Counted from the stretch's first letter, positions 10,094 to 22,630 are shown. The stretch is 64,000 nt of DNA from Silene conica (GCA_029255685.2 CM055315.2:46357705-46421704); one strand, 5' to 3'. Notes: a model not told the origin generated them from the sequence alone. Made by a program: numbers and translations.

Positions 10094-11795
10094 ATGAATT
10101 TTGAAGATCCAAGATTTTTGGACAGTTTAAAGAAGGCATTGGAACATGTGACTAAAAACAACGAAAATCGATGGCAACCAAGGAGGGAGCCAGTTCGTCC
10201 AGTCGACGAATTCAAAGTGACGGAACTACCTGAGTTTGAAGGAGGGACAGATCCGAAGGACTACCTTGAGTGGGACAGGAAGATATACCGTATGTTTGAA
10301 TTCAAAGAAGTGGATGATCGCAAGATGTGCAAGTATGCAATTTTAAAATTAAGCAAAGGTGCATCGTTGTGGTATGATAGTTTGAAGGCTCAAAGGGCTA
10401 GAGTCGGAAAGGAGAAGTTTATTCTTGGGATGGATTAAAGAAGAGATTGAGAAAAAGATGTGTACCACCAACTTATAAGCTTGCCTTGTATAATAAAATC
10501 TCTAACCTTGTGCAAGAAAAGATGTCAGTGAGTGATTACATTGACGAGTTCGAAAATCTAACTTTAATGGGAGAGGTAGATGAGAATCAAGAGCAAAAGA
10601 TGGCAAGGTTCTTGAGGGGGTTAAACAAAAATATTTCTAATCCCTTAGAACTACAAGTTTATGCTGATTTTAATACCCACACAAGTTTGTGTTTAAAGGT
10701 TGAGGCACAAGGCAAGGCAAGATACGGAGGGAATAACATGTGGAACCGGATGGGGGAGTGGGGCGAAGGAAAGTTTTCCAAGGTAAAACCTAGCGTGAGT
10801 GGGGTGAGCAACGCGGGGAAGTCGGGTGCTAGTGGAACAACACAATCCAAATCCAATCCAACTCCATCACCAAGCGAGATCAGCCTATCTAAGGTTAGGT
10901 ATTTTAAGTGCCAAGTGTACTTCAAGAACGCGTGTCCTAACAAAAGGGTCGTAACAGTGAGGGAAGCCCTAACATGTTTGAACTTAGGGAAAGGGAGGAG
11001 TCCGAGGAGGAGGACAAAGTGTTGGAAGGGTTCGGTGACCGTGAGGAGGGAAGAAGAGATGAAACATTCGAGGCACCAAACGCAAATACCCTAGTGCTTA
11101 GAACGTTACAAGCTCAATCCACACCAATAATTAATGAACAGCGAGATCACATATTTCACACAAAGTGTCGTGTAAAAGATAAGTGGTGTAGCATGATTAT
11201 TGACAGAGGGAGTTGTACGAACGTGGCATCGGAAGAGATGGTGACCAAGTTAGCCTTAACCACAATTAAACATCCTAAACATTATGCATTACATTGGTTG
11301 GGAGATGGGAATCAGGTGCGGGTTACCAAGCAAGTACGAGTGGGACTAGCCATGGGTTCATACAAGGATGAGGTGCTATGTGATGTGGTACCCATAGATG
11401 CTTGTCATATTCTTCTAGGGCGTCCTTGGCAATTTCATAGGGATGTCTTGCATAGGGGAAGAGTCAATGAGTATGAACTAATGGACAAGGGTAAACGAAT
11501 CAAACTTAAACCCATGAGTCCAAAAGATGTAGGGTTGATGAGAGCCAATTCGGGGAAGGATACTCAACTAACCACTTCGGTCTTTGCTATAGCTAGGGAG
11601 GACGAGGAGGTGGAGGAAGTGTTAGGGGTTGATTCAACTAGGGAGGAAGGTAAGGAAATAGTAGTGAACATGGTGGTGACCGCGGATGGCCTAGGGGAGC
11701 GTGAGCCTAGAGTAATCACGTCGAGTGTTGAGCAATGGAGCAAGGTGTTGCGTGGGGTGTTGCGAAACAAGAAGCGTGAGCTAGAGAAAAGGTGA
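10094..11795 (+). pseudogene. gag-protease, array copy 1 (chimeric)
   Basis: Gag starts MNFEDPRFLDSLKKALEHV. A one-base loss near 10418 relative to copy 0 shifts the frame and ends it at 10438; gag resumes at 10447. The zinc knuckle is destroyed (RYFKCQVYFKNAC: first Cys replaced, His lost with a small deletion), and another frame change occurs near 10980. The frame from 10974 runs open through the protease, with IIDRGSC at the catalytic position and HILLGRPWQFHRDVLH. Upstream of about 11180 this copy matches copy 2; downstream it matches copy 0, so it spans a recombination junction. Confidence 0.88.
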
Positions 11796-12048
11796 TAGGC
11801 GAGGAAGGAGGTTGTAGGGGGTTAGTTCTAAATACAATTTGTTTACTTGTGACGAATGGGCATGGAACCAAGGAGGAGAATACGATGGAGATGCGTGATG
11901 GTACTAGGAGGCGCAGCCATGAGAGGTGTCATTCGGGTTTAAACTCACAACCAAATTTTATAAGTGTAGGTAGCATGATCCAAGTTCATCATGGTTTGAG
12001 GATCAATCATCAAGAATTGAGGTCAATTCTCTTCAAAGGAGGAGGGGA

Positions 12049-13593
12049 TGATCCAATTATGGATAGGGTTCGATCTCATTGTTATGGGTGGGGATTGAAG
12101 GGGCGACTAATTTTAATCCTATTATATTGGTGGGTCTTAAGTCTAAGTTATTGTCCAATGGATATTGGTTGGATTCTACAACCTTGGCCCAACGACGTAG
12201 CTATAAGGATCGTCACAAGGAAAGGATGGGTTAATGGGGGTGGACGAACCTCCATCAAGGAAAGGCTAGGTGGTCACGGCGTCTGGGTAGGCACGACTTC
12301 CAAGGCCCATGTGGTTGCTCGGTGGCTTCGACGGTCCAACACTCCAATTCTATTTTGGAGTATCTTTAATTTTTATGTTATTTTAATTAGTTTATTTTTA
12401 CTAGTTTGTTAAGTTTGTTAGAGTTTGTTATGTAGTTACTAAAGTTGTTACAACTAGGTAGTTAGTTACAAAGTTTGTTACAAAGTTAGTTATTACCTAG
12501 TTAGTTATTATTCTAAGGTTGTTAGGATTAGTTTATTTAGTTATTTAACAACCTAGATTTAGTTTATGATTTAATAAGGATTAAGTTTAATCCAATTAGA
12601 TAGATTTTAGGACTCCCATTCATAGTCGGATTTGAGTTGTTCAACTAGTGTGGGAGGCGTGTATGGGACGTGTGACTCTATTATAAATAGAGCACATTGT
12701 CTTCTTTATTTTCAGTCAATTCAAGATTAATAAAAATTCAAGTTTTCTTTTATAAGTGTTGCTTATAAATTTCGGACTCATCGTGTTGTTGATCCAAGCC
12801 GTTGATATTTTTCGCGTTTCAAGTATTAGGCCCTGTTTGGTAAACAGCGGATTGAAATTAGCAGGAGCAGATTGTAAAAGCAGATTTGACCAGCAGAATT
12901 TGATGGCAGTTTTGACTATCATATTAAATTAGCAGAATTGGTCAGAGGTGTTTGGTAATTAGCAGAATTAAATTAGCAGATTATCTCAATCATGTGTCAA
13001 ATGAAAAAAAAGGACATGAATAAATTATTGAGTCATATTTGTCAAAAATAGGGCTAATATTTTTTGAAGGGTAAAAAGATAATTTTTTAATTTTGTCAAT
13101 ATACTATTTGAATATGCCGGGGTGAGCAGCATATTCCAAAAGAGCATATTGAAGCCCATTCTACTCTTCCAATATGCTGTTTACCAAACAGTCCAAATAG
13201 CATATTGTTTGGTCAAACCTACTAATTGCCTCAATATGCTAATTTTTTTTTTGCACTATGCTGTTTACCAAACAGCGCCTTAACAAGATTTAGAACTGAA
13301 GGTCTAGGGAGTAAATCACCATTGTTTGAACTATAGGTCTAGGGCAAACAAATATCCTTCTACCATGGGGATTCACCTCAAGACCGTCACAACAACAACC
13401 ATTACCACCACCATCGACGGCCATCACCACAATGACCGACGCCACCTTCATCATCATTCACGTTCATCATCATCATCATCATATTCACCAAGATCGTTCC
13501 ATACATACACCTAAATTACTGTTTTCATTCAAGATTGTTCTTTAAGTTTCAAGAAGCTTCCGCGGATGATTTCTTTGCCTAGAATTTGTATTA
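12049..13593 (+). repeat. LTR2 of the array
   Basis: Same boundaries and contents as LTR1 (TGATCC start after the purine tract, MITE inside), displaced by 3564 bp. I saw no clear difference from LTR1. Confidence 0.88.
12829..13279. mobile_element. MITE copy in LTR2
   Basis: The same insertion as in LTR1, at the same LTR position with the same TTA flanks, so it was duplicated with the unit rather than inserted again. Confidence 0.9.
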
Positions 13594-13597
13594 TTAG

Positions 13598-13609
13598 TGG
13601 TATCAGAGC
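13598..13609 (+). other. Primer-binding site of array copy 2
   Basis: TGGTATCAGAGC directly after LTR2. Confidence 0.88.
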
Positions 13610-13657
13610 TTCGGCTCTTGATTTATATTATTCGAAGACTATCCATTCGGGGCAACT

Positions 13658-15359
13658 ATGAATTTTGAAGATCCAAGATTTTTGGACAGTTTAAAGAAGG
13701 CATTGGAACATGTGACTAAAAACAACGAAAATCGATGGCAACCAAGGAGGGAGCCAGTTCGTCCAGTCGACGAATTCAAAGTGACGGAACTACCTGAGTT
13801 TGAAGGAGGGACAGATCCGAAGGACTACCTTGAGTGGGACAGGAAGATATACCGTATGTTTGAATTCAAAGAAGTGGATGATCGCAAGATGTGCAAGTAT
13901 GCAATTTTAAAATTAAGCAAAGGTGCATCGTTGTGGTATGATAGTTTGAAGGCTCAAAGGGCTAGAGTCGGAAAGGAGAAGTTTATTCTTGGGATGGATT
14001 AAAGAAGAGATTGAGAAAAAGATGTGTACCACCAACTTATAAGCTTGCCTTGTATAATAAAATCTCTAACCTTGTGCAAGAAAAGATGTCAGTGAGTGAT
14101 TACATTGACGAGTTCGAAAATCTAACTTTAATGGGAGAGGTAGATGAGAATCAAGAGCAAAAGATGGCAAGGTTCTTGAGGGGGTTAAACAAAAATATTT
14201 CTAATCCCTTAGAACTACAAGTTTATGCTGATTTTAATACCCACACAAGTTTGTGTTTAAAGGTTGAGGCACAAGGCAAGGCAAGATACGGAGGGAATAA
14301 CATGTGGAACCGGATGGGGGAGTGGGGCGAAGGAAAGTTTTCCAAGGTAAAACCTAGCGTGAGTGGGGTGAGCAACGCGGGGAAGTCGGGTGCTAGTGGA
14401 ACAACACAATCCAAATCCAATCCAACTCCATCACCAAGCGAGATCAGCCTATCTAAGGTTAGGTATTTTAAGTGCCAAGTGTACTTCAAGAACGCGTGTC
14501 CTAACAAAAGGGTCGTAACAGTGAGGGAAGCCCTAACATGTTTGAACTTAGGGAAAGGGAGGAGTCCGAGGAGGAGGACAAAGTGTTGGAAGGGTTCGGT
14601 GACCGTGAGGAGGGAAGAAGAGATGAAACATTCGAGGCACCAAACGCAAATACCCTAGTGCTTAGAACGTTACAAGCTCAATCCACACCAATAATTAATG
14701 AACAGCGAGATCACATATTTCACACAAAGTGTCGTGTAAAAGATAAGTAGTGTAGCATGATTATTGACAGAGGGAGTTGTACGAATGTGGCATCGGAAGA
14801 GATGGTGACCAAGTTAGCCTCAACCACAATTAAACATCCTAAACCTTATGCATTACATTGGTTGGGAGATGGGAATAAGGTGTGGGTAACCAAGCAAGTA
14901 CGAGTGGGACTAGCCATGGGTTCATACAAGGATGAGGTGTTATGTGATGTGGTACCCATGGATGCTTGTCATATTCTTCTAGGGCGTCCTTGGCAATTTG
15001 ATAGGGATGTCTTGCATAGGGGAAGAGTCAATGAGTATGAGCTAATGGATAAGGGTAAAAGAATCATACTTAAACCCATGAGTCCAAAAGATGTAGGGTT
15101 GATGAGAGCCAATTCGGGGAAGAATACTCAACTAACCACTTCGGTCTTTGCTATAGCTAGGGAGGACGAGGAGGTAGAGGAGGTGTTAGGGGCGGATTCA
15201 ACTAGGGAGGAAGGTAAGGAAATAGTAGTGAACATGGTGGTGACCGCTGATGGCCTAGGGGAGCGTGAGCCTAGAGTAATCACGTCGAGTGTTGAGCAAT
15301 GGAGCAAGGTGTTGCGTGGGTTGTTGCGAAACAAGAAGCGTGAGCTAGAGAAAAGGTGA
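13658..15359 (+). pseudogene. gag-protease, array copy 2
   Basis: The gag half looks identical to copy 1, with the same one-base frameshift and broken zinc knuckle. In the protease half, the tryptophan codon before CSMIID is a TAG stop (14748-14750), absent from copies 0 and 1. The protease then differs from theirs at several residues (LASTTIKHPKPYALHW, NKVWVTKQ, QFDRDVLH). The catalytic triad again reads D-R-G. The remaining 200-codon protease frame is open from 14757 but lacks its link to gag. Confidence 0.87.
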
Positions 15360-15612
15360 TAGGCGAGGAAGGAGGTTGTAGGGGGTTAGTTCTAAATACA
15401 ATTTGTTTACTTGTGACGAATGGGCATGGAACCAAGGAGGAGAATACGATGGAGATGCGTGATGGTACTAGGAGGCGCAGCCATGAGAGGTGTCATTCGG
15501 GTTTAAACTCACAACCAAATTTTATAAGTGTAGGTAGCATGATCCAAGTTCATCATGGTTTGAGGATCAATCATCAAGAATTGAGGTCAATTCTCTTCAA
15601 AGGAGGAGGGGA

Positions 15613-17157
15613 TGATCCAATTATGGATAGGGTTCGATCTCATTGTTATGGGTGGGGATTGAAGGGGCGACTAATTTTAATCCTATTATATTGGTGGGTC
15701 TTAAGTCTAAGTTATTGTCCAATGGATATTGGTTGGATTCTACAACCTTGGCCCAACGACGTAGCTATAAGGATCGTCACAAGGAAAGGATGGGTTAATG
15801 GGGGTGGACGAACCTCCATCAAGGAAAGGCTAGGTGGTCACGGCGTCTGGGTAGGCACGACTTCCAAGGCCCATGTGGTTGCTCGGTGGCTTCGACGGTC
15901 CAACACTCCAATTCTATTTTGGAGTATCTTTAATTTTTATGTTATTTTAATTAGTTTATTTTTACTAGTTTGTTAAGTTTGTTAGAGTTTGTTATGTAGT
16001 TACTAAAGTTGTTACAACTAGGTAGTTAGTTACAAAGTTTGTTACAAAGTTAGTTATTACCTAGTTAGTTATTATTCTAAGGTTGTTAGGATTAGTTTAT
16101 TTAGTTATTTAACAACCTAGATTTAGTTTATGATTTAATAAGGATTAAGTTTAATCCAATTAGATAGATTTTAGGACTCCCATTCATAGTCGGATTTGAG
16201 TTGTTCAACTAGTGTGGGAGGCGTGTATGGGACGTGTGACTCTATTATAAATAGAGCACATTGTCTTCTTTATTTTCAGTCAATTCAAGATTAATAAAAA
16301 TTCAAGTTTTCTTTTATAAGTGTTGCTTATAAATTTCGGACTCATCTTGTTGTTGATCCAAGCCGTTGATATTTTTCGCGTTTCAAGTATTAGGCCCTGT
16401 TTGGTAAACAGCGGATTGAAATTAGCAGGAGCAGATTGTAAAAGCAGATTTGACCAGCAGAATTTGATGGCAGTTTTGACTATCATATTAAATTAGCAGA
16501 ATTGGTCAGAGGTGTTTGGTAATTAGCAGAATTAAATTAGCAGATTTTCTCAATCATGTGTCAAATGAAAAAAAAGGACATGAATAAATTATTGAGTCAT
16601 ATTTGTCAAAAATAGGGCTAATATTTTTTGAAGGGTAAAAAGATAATTTTTTAATTTTGCCAATATACTATTTGAATATGCCGGGGTGAGCAGCATATTC
16701 CAAAAGAGCATATTGAAGCCCATTCTACTCTTCCAATATGTTGTTTACCAAACAGTCCAAATAGCATATTGTTTGGTCAAACCTACTAATTGCCTCAATA
16801 TGTTAATTTTTTTTTTGCAATATGCTGTTTACCAAACAGCGCCTTAACAAGATTTAGAACTGAAAGTCTAGGGAGTAAATCACCATTGTTTGAACTATAG
16901 GTCTAGGGCAAACAAATATCCTTCTACCATGGGGATTCACCTCAAGACCGTCACAACAACAACCATTACCACCACCATCGACGGCCATCACCACAATGAC
17001 CGACGCCACCTTCATCATCATTCACGTTCATCATCATCATCATCATATTCACCAAGATCGTTCCATACATACACCTAAATTACTGTATTCATTCAAGATT
17101 GTTCTTTAAGTTTCAAGAAGCTTCCGCGGATGATTTCTTTGCCTAGAATTTGTATTA
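15613..17157 (+). repeat. LTR3 of the array
   Basis: Same structure as LTR1/2 but with scattered substitutions (for example 'tcatcttgttg' where LTR1/2 have 'tcatcgtgttg'). It is therefore an older copy than the LTR1-LTR2 pair. Confidence 0.88.
16393..16843. mobile_element. MITE copy in LTR3
   Basis: Same insertion site and TTA flanks as in LTR1 and LTR2, with a few substitutions of its own. Confidence 0.9.
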
Positions 17158-17161
17158 TTAG

Positions 17162-17173
17162 TGGTATCAGAGC
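17162..17173 (+). other. Primer-binding site of array copy 3
   Basis: TGGTATCAGAGC directly after LTR3. Confidence 0.88.
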
Positions 17174-17221
17174 TTCGGCTATTGATTTATATTATTCGAA
17201 GACTATCCATTCGGGGCAACT

Positions 17222-18923
17222 ATGAATTTTGAAGATCCAAGATTTTTGGACATTTTAAAGAAGCCATTGGAACATGTGACTAAAAACAACGAAAATCGAT
17301 GGCAACCAAGGAGGGAGCCAGTTCGTCCAGTCGACGAATTCAAAGTGACGGAACTACCTGAGTTTGAAGGAGGGACAGATCCGAAGGACTACCTTGAGTG
17401 GGAAAGGAAGATATACCCTATGTTTGAATTCAAAGAAGTGGATGATCGCAAGATGTGCAAGTATGCAATTTTAAAATTAAGCAAAGGTGCATCGTTGTGG
17501 TATGATAGTTTGAAGGCTCAAAGGGCTAGAGCCGGAAAGGAGAAGTTTATTCTTGGGATGGATTAAAGAAGAGATTGAGAAAAAGATGTGTACCACCAAC
17601 TTATAAGCTTGCCTTGTATAATAAAATCTCTAACCTTGTGCAAGAAAAGATGTCAGTGAGTGATTACATTGACGAGTTCGAAAATCTAACTTTAATGGGA
17701 GAGGTAGATGAGAATCAAGAGCAAAAGATGGCAAGGTTCTTGAGGGGGTTAAACAAAAATATTTCTAATCCCTTAGAACTACAAGTTTATGCTGATTTTG
17801 ATACCCACACAAGTTTGTGTTTAAAGGTTGAGGCACAAGGCAAGGCAAGATACGGAGGGAATAACATGTGGAACCGGATGGGGGAGTGGGGCGAAGGAAA
17901 GTTTTCCAAGGTAAAACCTAGCGTGAGTGGGGTGAGCAACGCGGGGAAGTCGGGTGCTAGTGGAACAACACAATCCAAATCCAATCCAACTCCATCACCA
18001 AGCGAGATCAGCCTATCTAAGGTTAGGTATTTTAAGTGCCAAGTGTACTTCAAGAACGCGTGTCCTAACAAAAGGGTCGTAACAGTGAGGGAAGCCCTAA
18101 CATGTTTGAACTTAGGGAAAGGGAGGAGTCCGAGGAGGAGGACAAAGTGTTGGAAGGGTTCGGTGACCGTGAGGAGGGAAGAAGAGATGAAACATTCGAG
18201 GCACCAAACGCAAATACCCTAGTGCTTAGAACGTTACAAGCTCAATCCACACCAATAATTACTGAACAGCGAGATCACATATTTCACACAAAGTGTCGTG
18301 TAAAAGATAAGTAGTGTAGCATGATTATTGACAGAGGGAGTTGTACGAATGTGGCATCGGAAGAGATGGTGACCAAGTTAGCCTCAACCACAATTAAACA
18401 TCCTAAACCTTATACATTACATTGGTTGGGAGATGGGAATAAGGTGTGGGTAACCAAGCAAGTACGAGTGGGACTAGCCATGGGTTCATACAAGGATGAG
18501 GTGTTATGTGATGTGGTACCCATGGATGCTTGTCATATTCTTCTAGGGCGTCCTTGGCAATTTGATAGGGATGTCTTGCATAGGGGAAGAGTCAATGAGT
18601 ATGAGCTAATGGATAAGGGTAAAAGAATCATACTTAAACCCATGAGTCCAAAAGATGTAGGGTTGATGAGAGCCAATTCGGGGAAGAATACTCAACTAAC
18701 CACTTCGGTCTTTGCTATAGCTAGGGAGGACGAGGAGGTAGAGGAGGTGTTAGGGGCGGATTCAACTAGGGAGGAAGGTAAGGAAATAGTAGTGAACATG
18801 GTGGTGACCGCTGATGGCCTAGGGGAGCGTGAGCCTAGAGTAATCACGTCGAGTGTTGAGCAATGGAGCAAGGTGTTGCGTGGGGTGTTGCGAAACAAGA
18901 AGCGTGAGCTAGAGAAAAGGTGA
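17222..18923 (+). pseudogene. gag-protease, array copy 3
   Basis: Shares the frameshift, broken zinc knuckle and TAG codon (18312-18314) of copy 2. It has private gag changes (LDILKKPLEHV, KIYPMFEF, DFDTHTS). The protease matches copy 2 closely, with D-R-G at the active site. It ends KNKKRELEKR like the other copies and is followed by about 250 bp of non-coding sequence up to LTR4. Confidence 0.87.
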
Positions 18924-19176
18924 TAGGCGAGGAAGGAGGTTGTAGGGGGTTAGTTCTAAATACAATTTGTTTACTTGTGACGAATGGGCATGGAACCAAG
19001 GAGGAGAATACGATGGAGATGCGTGATGGTACTAGGAGGCGCAGCCATGAGAGGTGTCATTCGGGTTTAAACTCACAGCCAAATTTTATAAGTGTAGGTA
19101 GCATGATCCAAGTTCATCTTGGTTTGAGGATTAATCATCAAGAATTGAGGTCAATTCTCTTCAAAGGAGGAGGGGA

Positions 19177-20261
19177 TGATCCAATTATGGATAGGGTTCG
19201 ATCTCATTGTTATGGGTGGGGATTGAAGGGGCGACTAATTTTAATCCTATTATATTGGTGGGTCTTAAGTCTAAGTTATTGTCCAATGGATATTGGTTGG
19301 ATTCTACAACCTTGGCCCAACGACGTAGCTATAAGGATCGTCACAAGGAAAGGTAGGGTTAATGGGGGTGGACGAACCTCCATCAAGGAAAGGCTAGGTG
19401 GTCACGGCGTCTGGGTAGGCACGACTTCCAAGGCCCATGTGGTTGCTTGGTGGCTTCGACGGTCCAACACTCCAATTCTATTTGGAGTATCTTTAATTTT
19501 TATGTTATTTTAATTAGTTTATTTTTACTAGTTTGTTAAGTTTGTTAGAGTTTGTTATGTAGTTACTAAAGTTGTTACAACTAGGTAGTTAGTTACAAAG
19601 TTTGTTACAAAGTTAGTTATTACCTAGTTAGTTATTCTAAGGTTGTTAGGATTAGTTTATTTAGTTATTTAACAACCTAGATTTAGTTTATGATTTAATA
19701 AGGATTAAGTTTAATCCAATAAGATAGATTTTAGGACTCCCATTCATAGTCGGATTTGAGTTATTCAACTCGTGTGGGAGGCGTGTGTGGGACGTTTGAC
19801 TCTATTACAAATATAGCACATTGTCTTCTTTATTTTCAGATAATTCAAGATTAAGAAAAATTCTTGTTTTCTTTTATAAGTGTTGCTTATAAATTCCAGA
19901 CTCATCGCGTTGTTGAACCAAGCCGTTGATAGTTGTCGCGTTTCAAGTATTAACAAGATTTACGAACTATAGGTCTAGGGAGTAAATCACCATTGTTTGA
20001 ACTATAGGTCTAGGACAAACAAATATCTTTCTACCTTAGGGATTCACCTCAAGACCGTCACAACAACCACCATTACCACCACCATCGACGGCCATCACCA
20101 CTATAACCGACGCCACCTTCATCATCATTCACGTTCATCATCATCATCATATTCACCAAGATCGTTCCATACATACACCTAAATTACTTTTTTCATTCAA
20201 GATTGTTCTTTAAGTTTCAAGAAGCTTCCGTGGACGATTTCCTTGCCAAGAATTCGTATCA
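19177..20261 (+). repeat. LTR4, right end of the array
   Basis: Starts TGATCCAATTATGG and ends ATTCGTATCA, the most intact right terminus of the five. It lacks the MITE and is more diverged than LTR1-3. The next bases (TGGTC) would be the target duplication, but the left partner is outside the window. Confidence 0.88.
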
Positions 20262-20448
20262 TGGTCCTAGAAAGTAGTAAAAGAAAAAAACTAAAAAGAT
20301 GGAAGAAAAAGGAAGATGGTACTTACAAAATTGGCTTCCCCAAACCAGCATCAAACAAAGGAGGCTCTAGTCATCGTCTCCGGGTGCCTCCGCCGAGTGG
20401 TATGATGGATCCTCCTTCTCCTCCCGACTAGTTCTCCTCGCTATCGCC

Positions 20449-21141
20449 TCAGCGCGTAACCAAATCTCTCTCTACCGGTGTCTCCTCCACCTCTTCATCC
20501 GACTCGGGCGAAGGAAGTGGAGGGTACCCGCCCTCTGGATAACGGTAGAAAGCAGGATGTGGCCAGCCTGCAAGGATGGGACGCCCTACTCGGATATGGT
20601 ACTCATAGACAGGGAACATGGCCAAAGCATGTTCCCGTCTCATCTCAGTCATGTACCTGCACATCTCGACAAGCAAAGGATCACGACGCCCTTGGTTTGT
20701 GACCGCAGGCGTCTCAAGGGCAGGATGACAAACAAAATTGGGCGGATAAATCGTCTTAGAAGGTGTAGGGGTAGGTGTAGGAGCAGGTGTGGGTATGGAG
20801 GTGGACGTGGGCGTGGACGTGGACGCCGGTCCAGTCTGAGTCTGGGTAGGAGACTAGGAAGACTACCCAATCTCCCGCTTCATCTTCTTGCTAGAAGAAG
20901 AGGGGAGGTGCGTTGGTAAAGGTGAGGTGGTAGGTGAGCGGAGTTGGTCTCGCTCCCGTAACAGTAGGGAGCGGTAGGAGACGATGAAGTGTGGGGCAAG
21001 GTAAGGTAACTGACGGGAAGCCACAAATCTTCCACGTCGTGTCGTCTAGCCATCTGAAAATAGTCATAGCCTCTATATCAAGACGGCCAATCTCTCCTAC
21101 TAGTCGGGTAGTCTCAAGGAAAGCGGGGTAGAGGTGGCGGA
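20449..21141 (-). pseudogene. Athila ORF1-like gene, 3' part
   Basis: On the minus strand this fragment continues an ORF from the fragments at 28062-28666 and 37137-37790. Removing the inserted element and one CAATC copy joins VTRI to VRHLYPAFLETTRLVGEIG in one frame. The C-terminal end reads EMRREHALAMFPVYEYHIRV and stops at 20449 after an acidic stretch; a frame change lies between the two blocks. From memory it resembles the plant retrotransposon ORF1 family called ATHILA (PF03078), whose function is unclear. The resemblance could not be tested. It is a decayed relic. Confidence 0.5.
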
Positions 21142-21146
21142 CAATC

Positions 21147-22594
21147 TTACACCCGTCGTTGAGGGGTGCCAAAGATAAGATTTTTAAAACCTCAGCTTAA
21201 ACTAGATAGGATAAGTCAAGGGTCGAACCACAAGGAGACAAGGTTAATTATGTTTGCGAATTTAAAGTCTATTATAAGTAACCAAAAAGAGGGGGTTGAA
21301 TTAAGGGTTGAACTAACAACTAAAAGATCAAAATAAACAAGAGAAATAAAATAAGGTAAAAAGGAGATTAGGAACTTTGGTTCCCCATGGTTAAAACAAG
21401 TCAATGAAAGGTAAAATAACCAAATAACACAACCCCAAGGAACAAAGAATAAACCTTTAGGTCAATATTCTACCCAATCCTTCCGGTCTTAGGGTTCCTA
21501 GAAAAGCACTAAACTTTCGTTCATATGGCAATCCCAAAGTTGTTGTTAAACTAATCCTAATAATCTTTCAATCCTAAGGATTAGTTTACCAACAACAATG
21601 GGGGATTGGTAATTCAATCATTAAACTATCAAAATCAAATCTTTACCATGGTTCCCCTAATTCCTAATCACAAGAATTAGCTATGCATACTTTTAATTAT
21701 GGAACTAACAATAACAAGAACTAAGAACATTAAAGGAATCAACATAATTAAAGATGACAATAAAGTTGAAAACATGAATTGAGAAACAACAATAAGATGA
21801 ACAACAAGATTAAATTAAAAGGAAAGATTAATTGTAGCAAACTTACAACTTAATTGGAATTAAGAACAAAAGATGAAAACTTGGAATAAAATCTCTTTCT
21901 AACTATGGAGTTTTCTCTAATTGGGGCTGCTTGACCTAATTTTCGAGTTTAGGTCTCCTTAAATAAGTTCTCATTACAAGATTAGGAGAAAAGCCCGTAA
22001 TAAAAATCGCGGAAACACAGTCGCCTGGTCGGTCGACCTACTTTTTGGGTCGGTCGACCTCTTAATGACCTAATAACTTAAATGGGCTTTGCGGAAACTT
22101 CTGGGTCCACGCTGAGGTCGGTCGACCTACTTTGTGGGTCGGTCGACCTGATTGTCGGGACTACAGCGCGCGTCGATCTTAAAACAGCTGCCATTTCTTC
22201 GTTACTCATCGTAATCAAGCGATTCTTGCGGCGTTGGAAAGCTAAGAGGATAAGCTTTCACCTCCAACTGGAATCAGTCCATTAACAGCTCTAGAACTCG
22301 AGATATAGCTATTTGAAACAGGCTGCAACATCGTGGATCGATTCTTTGCTTGTTAAAGCTATCTTCAGGCCTTGAAATGTTGTGCGCTAGGCTTCGTTCC
22401 TTCTTGTCCTTAGTCATGAAAAATCCCGAGGGCATAAATTTGGTATAAAATCGTCCTTTTTTCGCATAAATCTGCAAAAGAGCATAAAAATACGAAAGTA
22501 GACATTGTTGGGAAATAAATGCTAAAACATAGTAAATGAGCGACAAAATGCGTGTAAAAATAGATGTAAAACATCATAAAATAGGCACGCATCA
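21147..22594 (-). repeat. 3' LTR of the Athila-type element
   Basis: Its inner edge carries the polypurine tract. The outer terminus reads TTACACCC where the partner has TGACACCC, a single change at the terminal dinucleotide. It contains two paired-palindrome boxes (22027-22059 and 22116-22148). Confidence 0.9.
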
Positions 22595-22630
22595 AATTCC
22601 CCAAACCAAACCTTGCTTGCCCTCAAGCAA
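22595..22630 (-). other. Polypurine tract region of the Athila-type element
   Basis: The minus strand reads TTGAGGGCAAGCAAGG, then GGTTTGGTTTGGGGAATT up to the LTR. This is the usual layout of the plus-strand priming site in Athila and related elements. Confidence 0.75.

Larger units (their letters stand above)
5881..20261 (+). mobile_element. Tandem array of a gag-protease-only Ty3/gypsy derivative
   Basis: Five LTRs alternate with four internal regions: LTR0-int0-LTR1-int1-LTR2-int2-LTR3-int3-LTR4. Equivalent points in successive units are exactly 3564 bp apart (LTR starts 8485, 12049, 15613, 19177). Each internal region has a tRNA-iMet primer-binding site, gag and a retropepsin-like protease, then about 250 bp of non-coding DNA ending in a purine tract. 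No reverse transcriptase, RNase H or integrase is present. LTR termini TGAT...ATCA/ATTA, the primer site and the protease match the gag-less element at 38679-43850, so both belong to one family. The array is best explained by unequal recombination between LTRs or internal regions. Confidence 0.9.
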
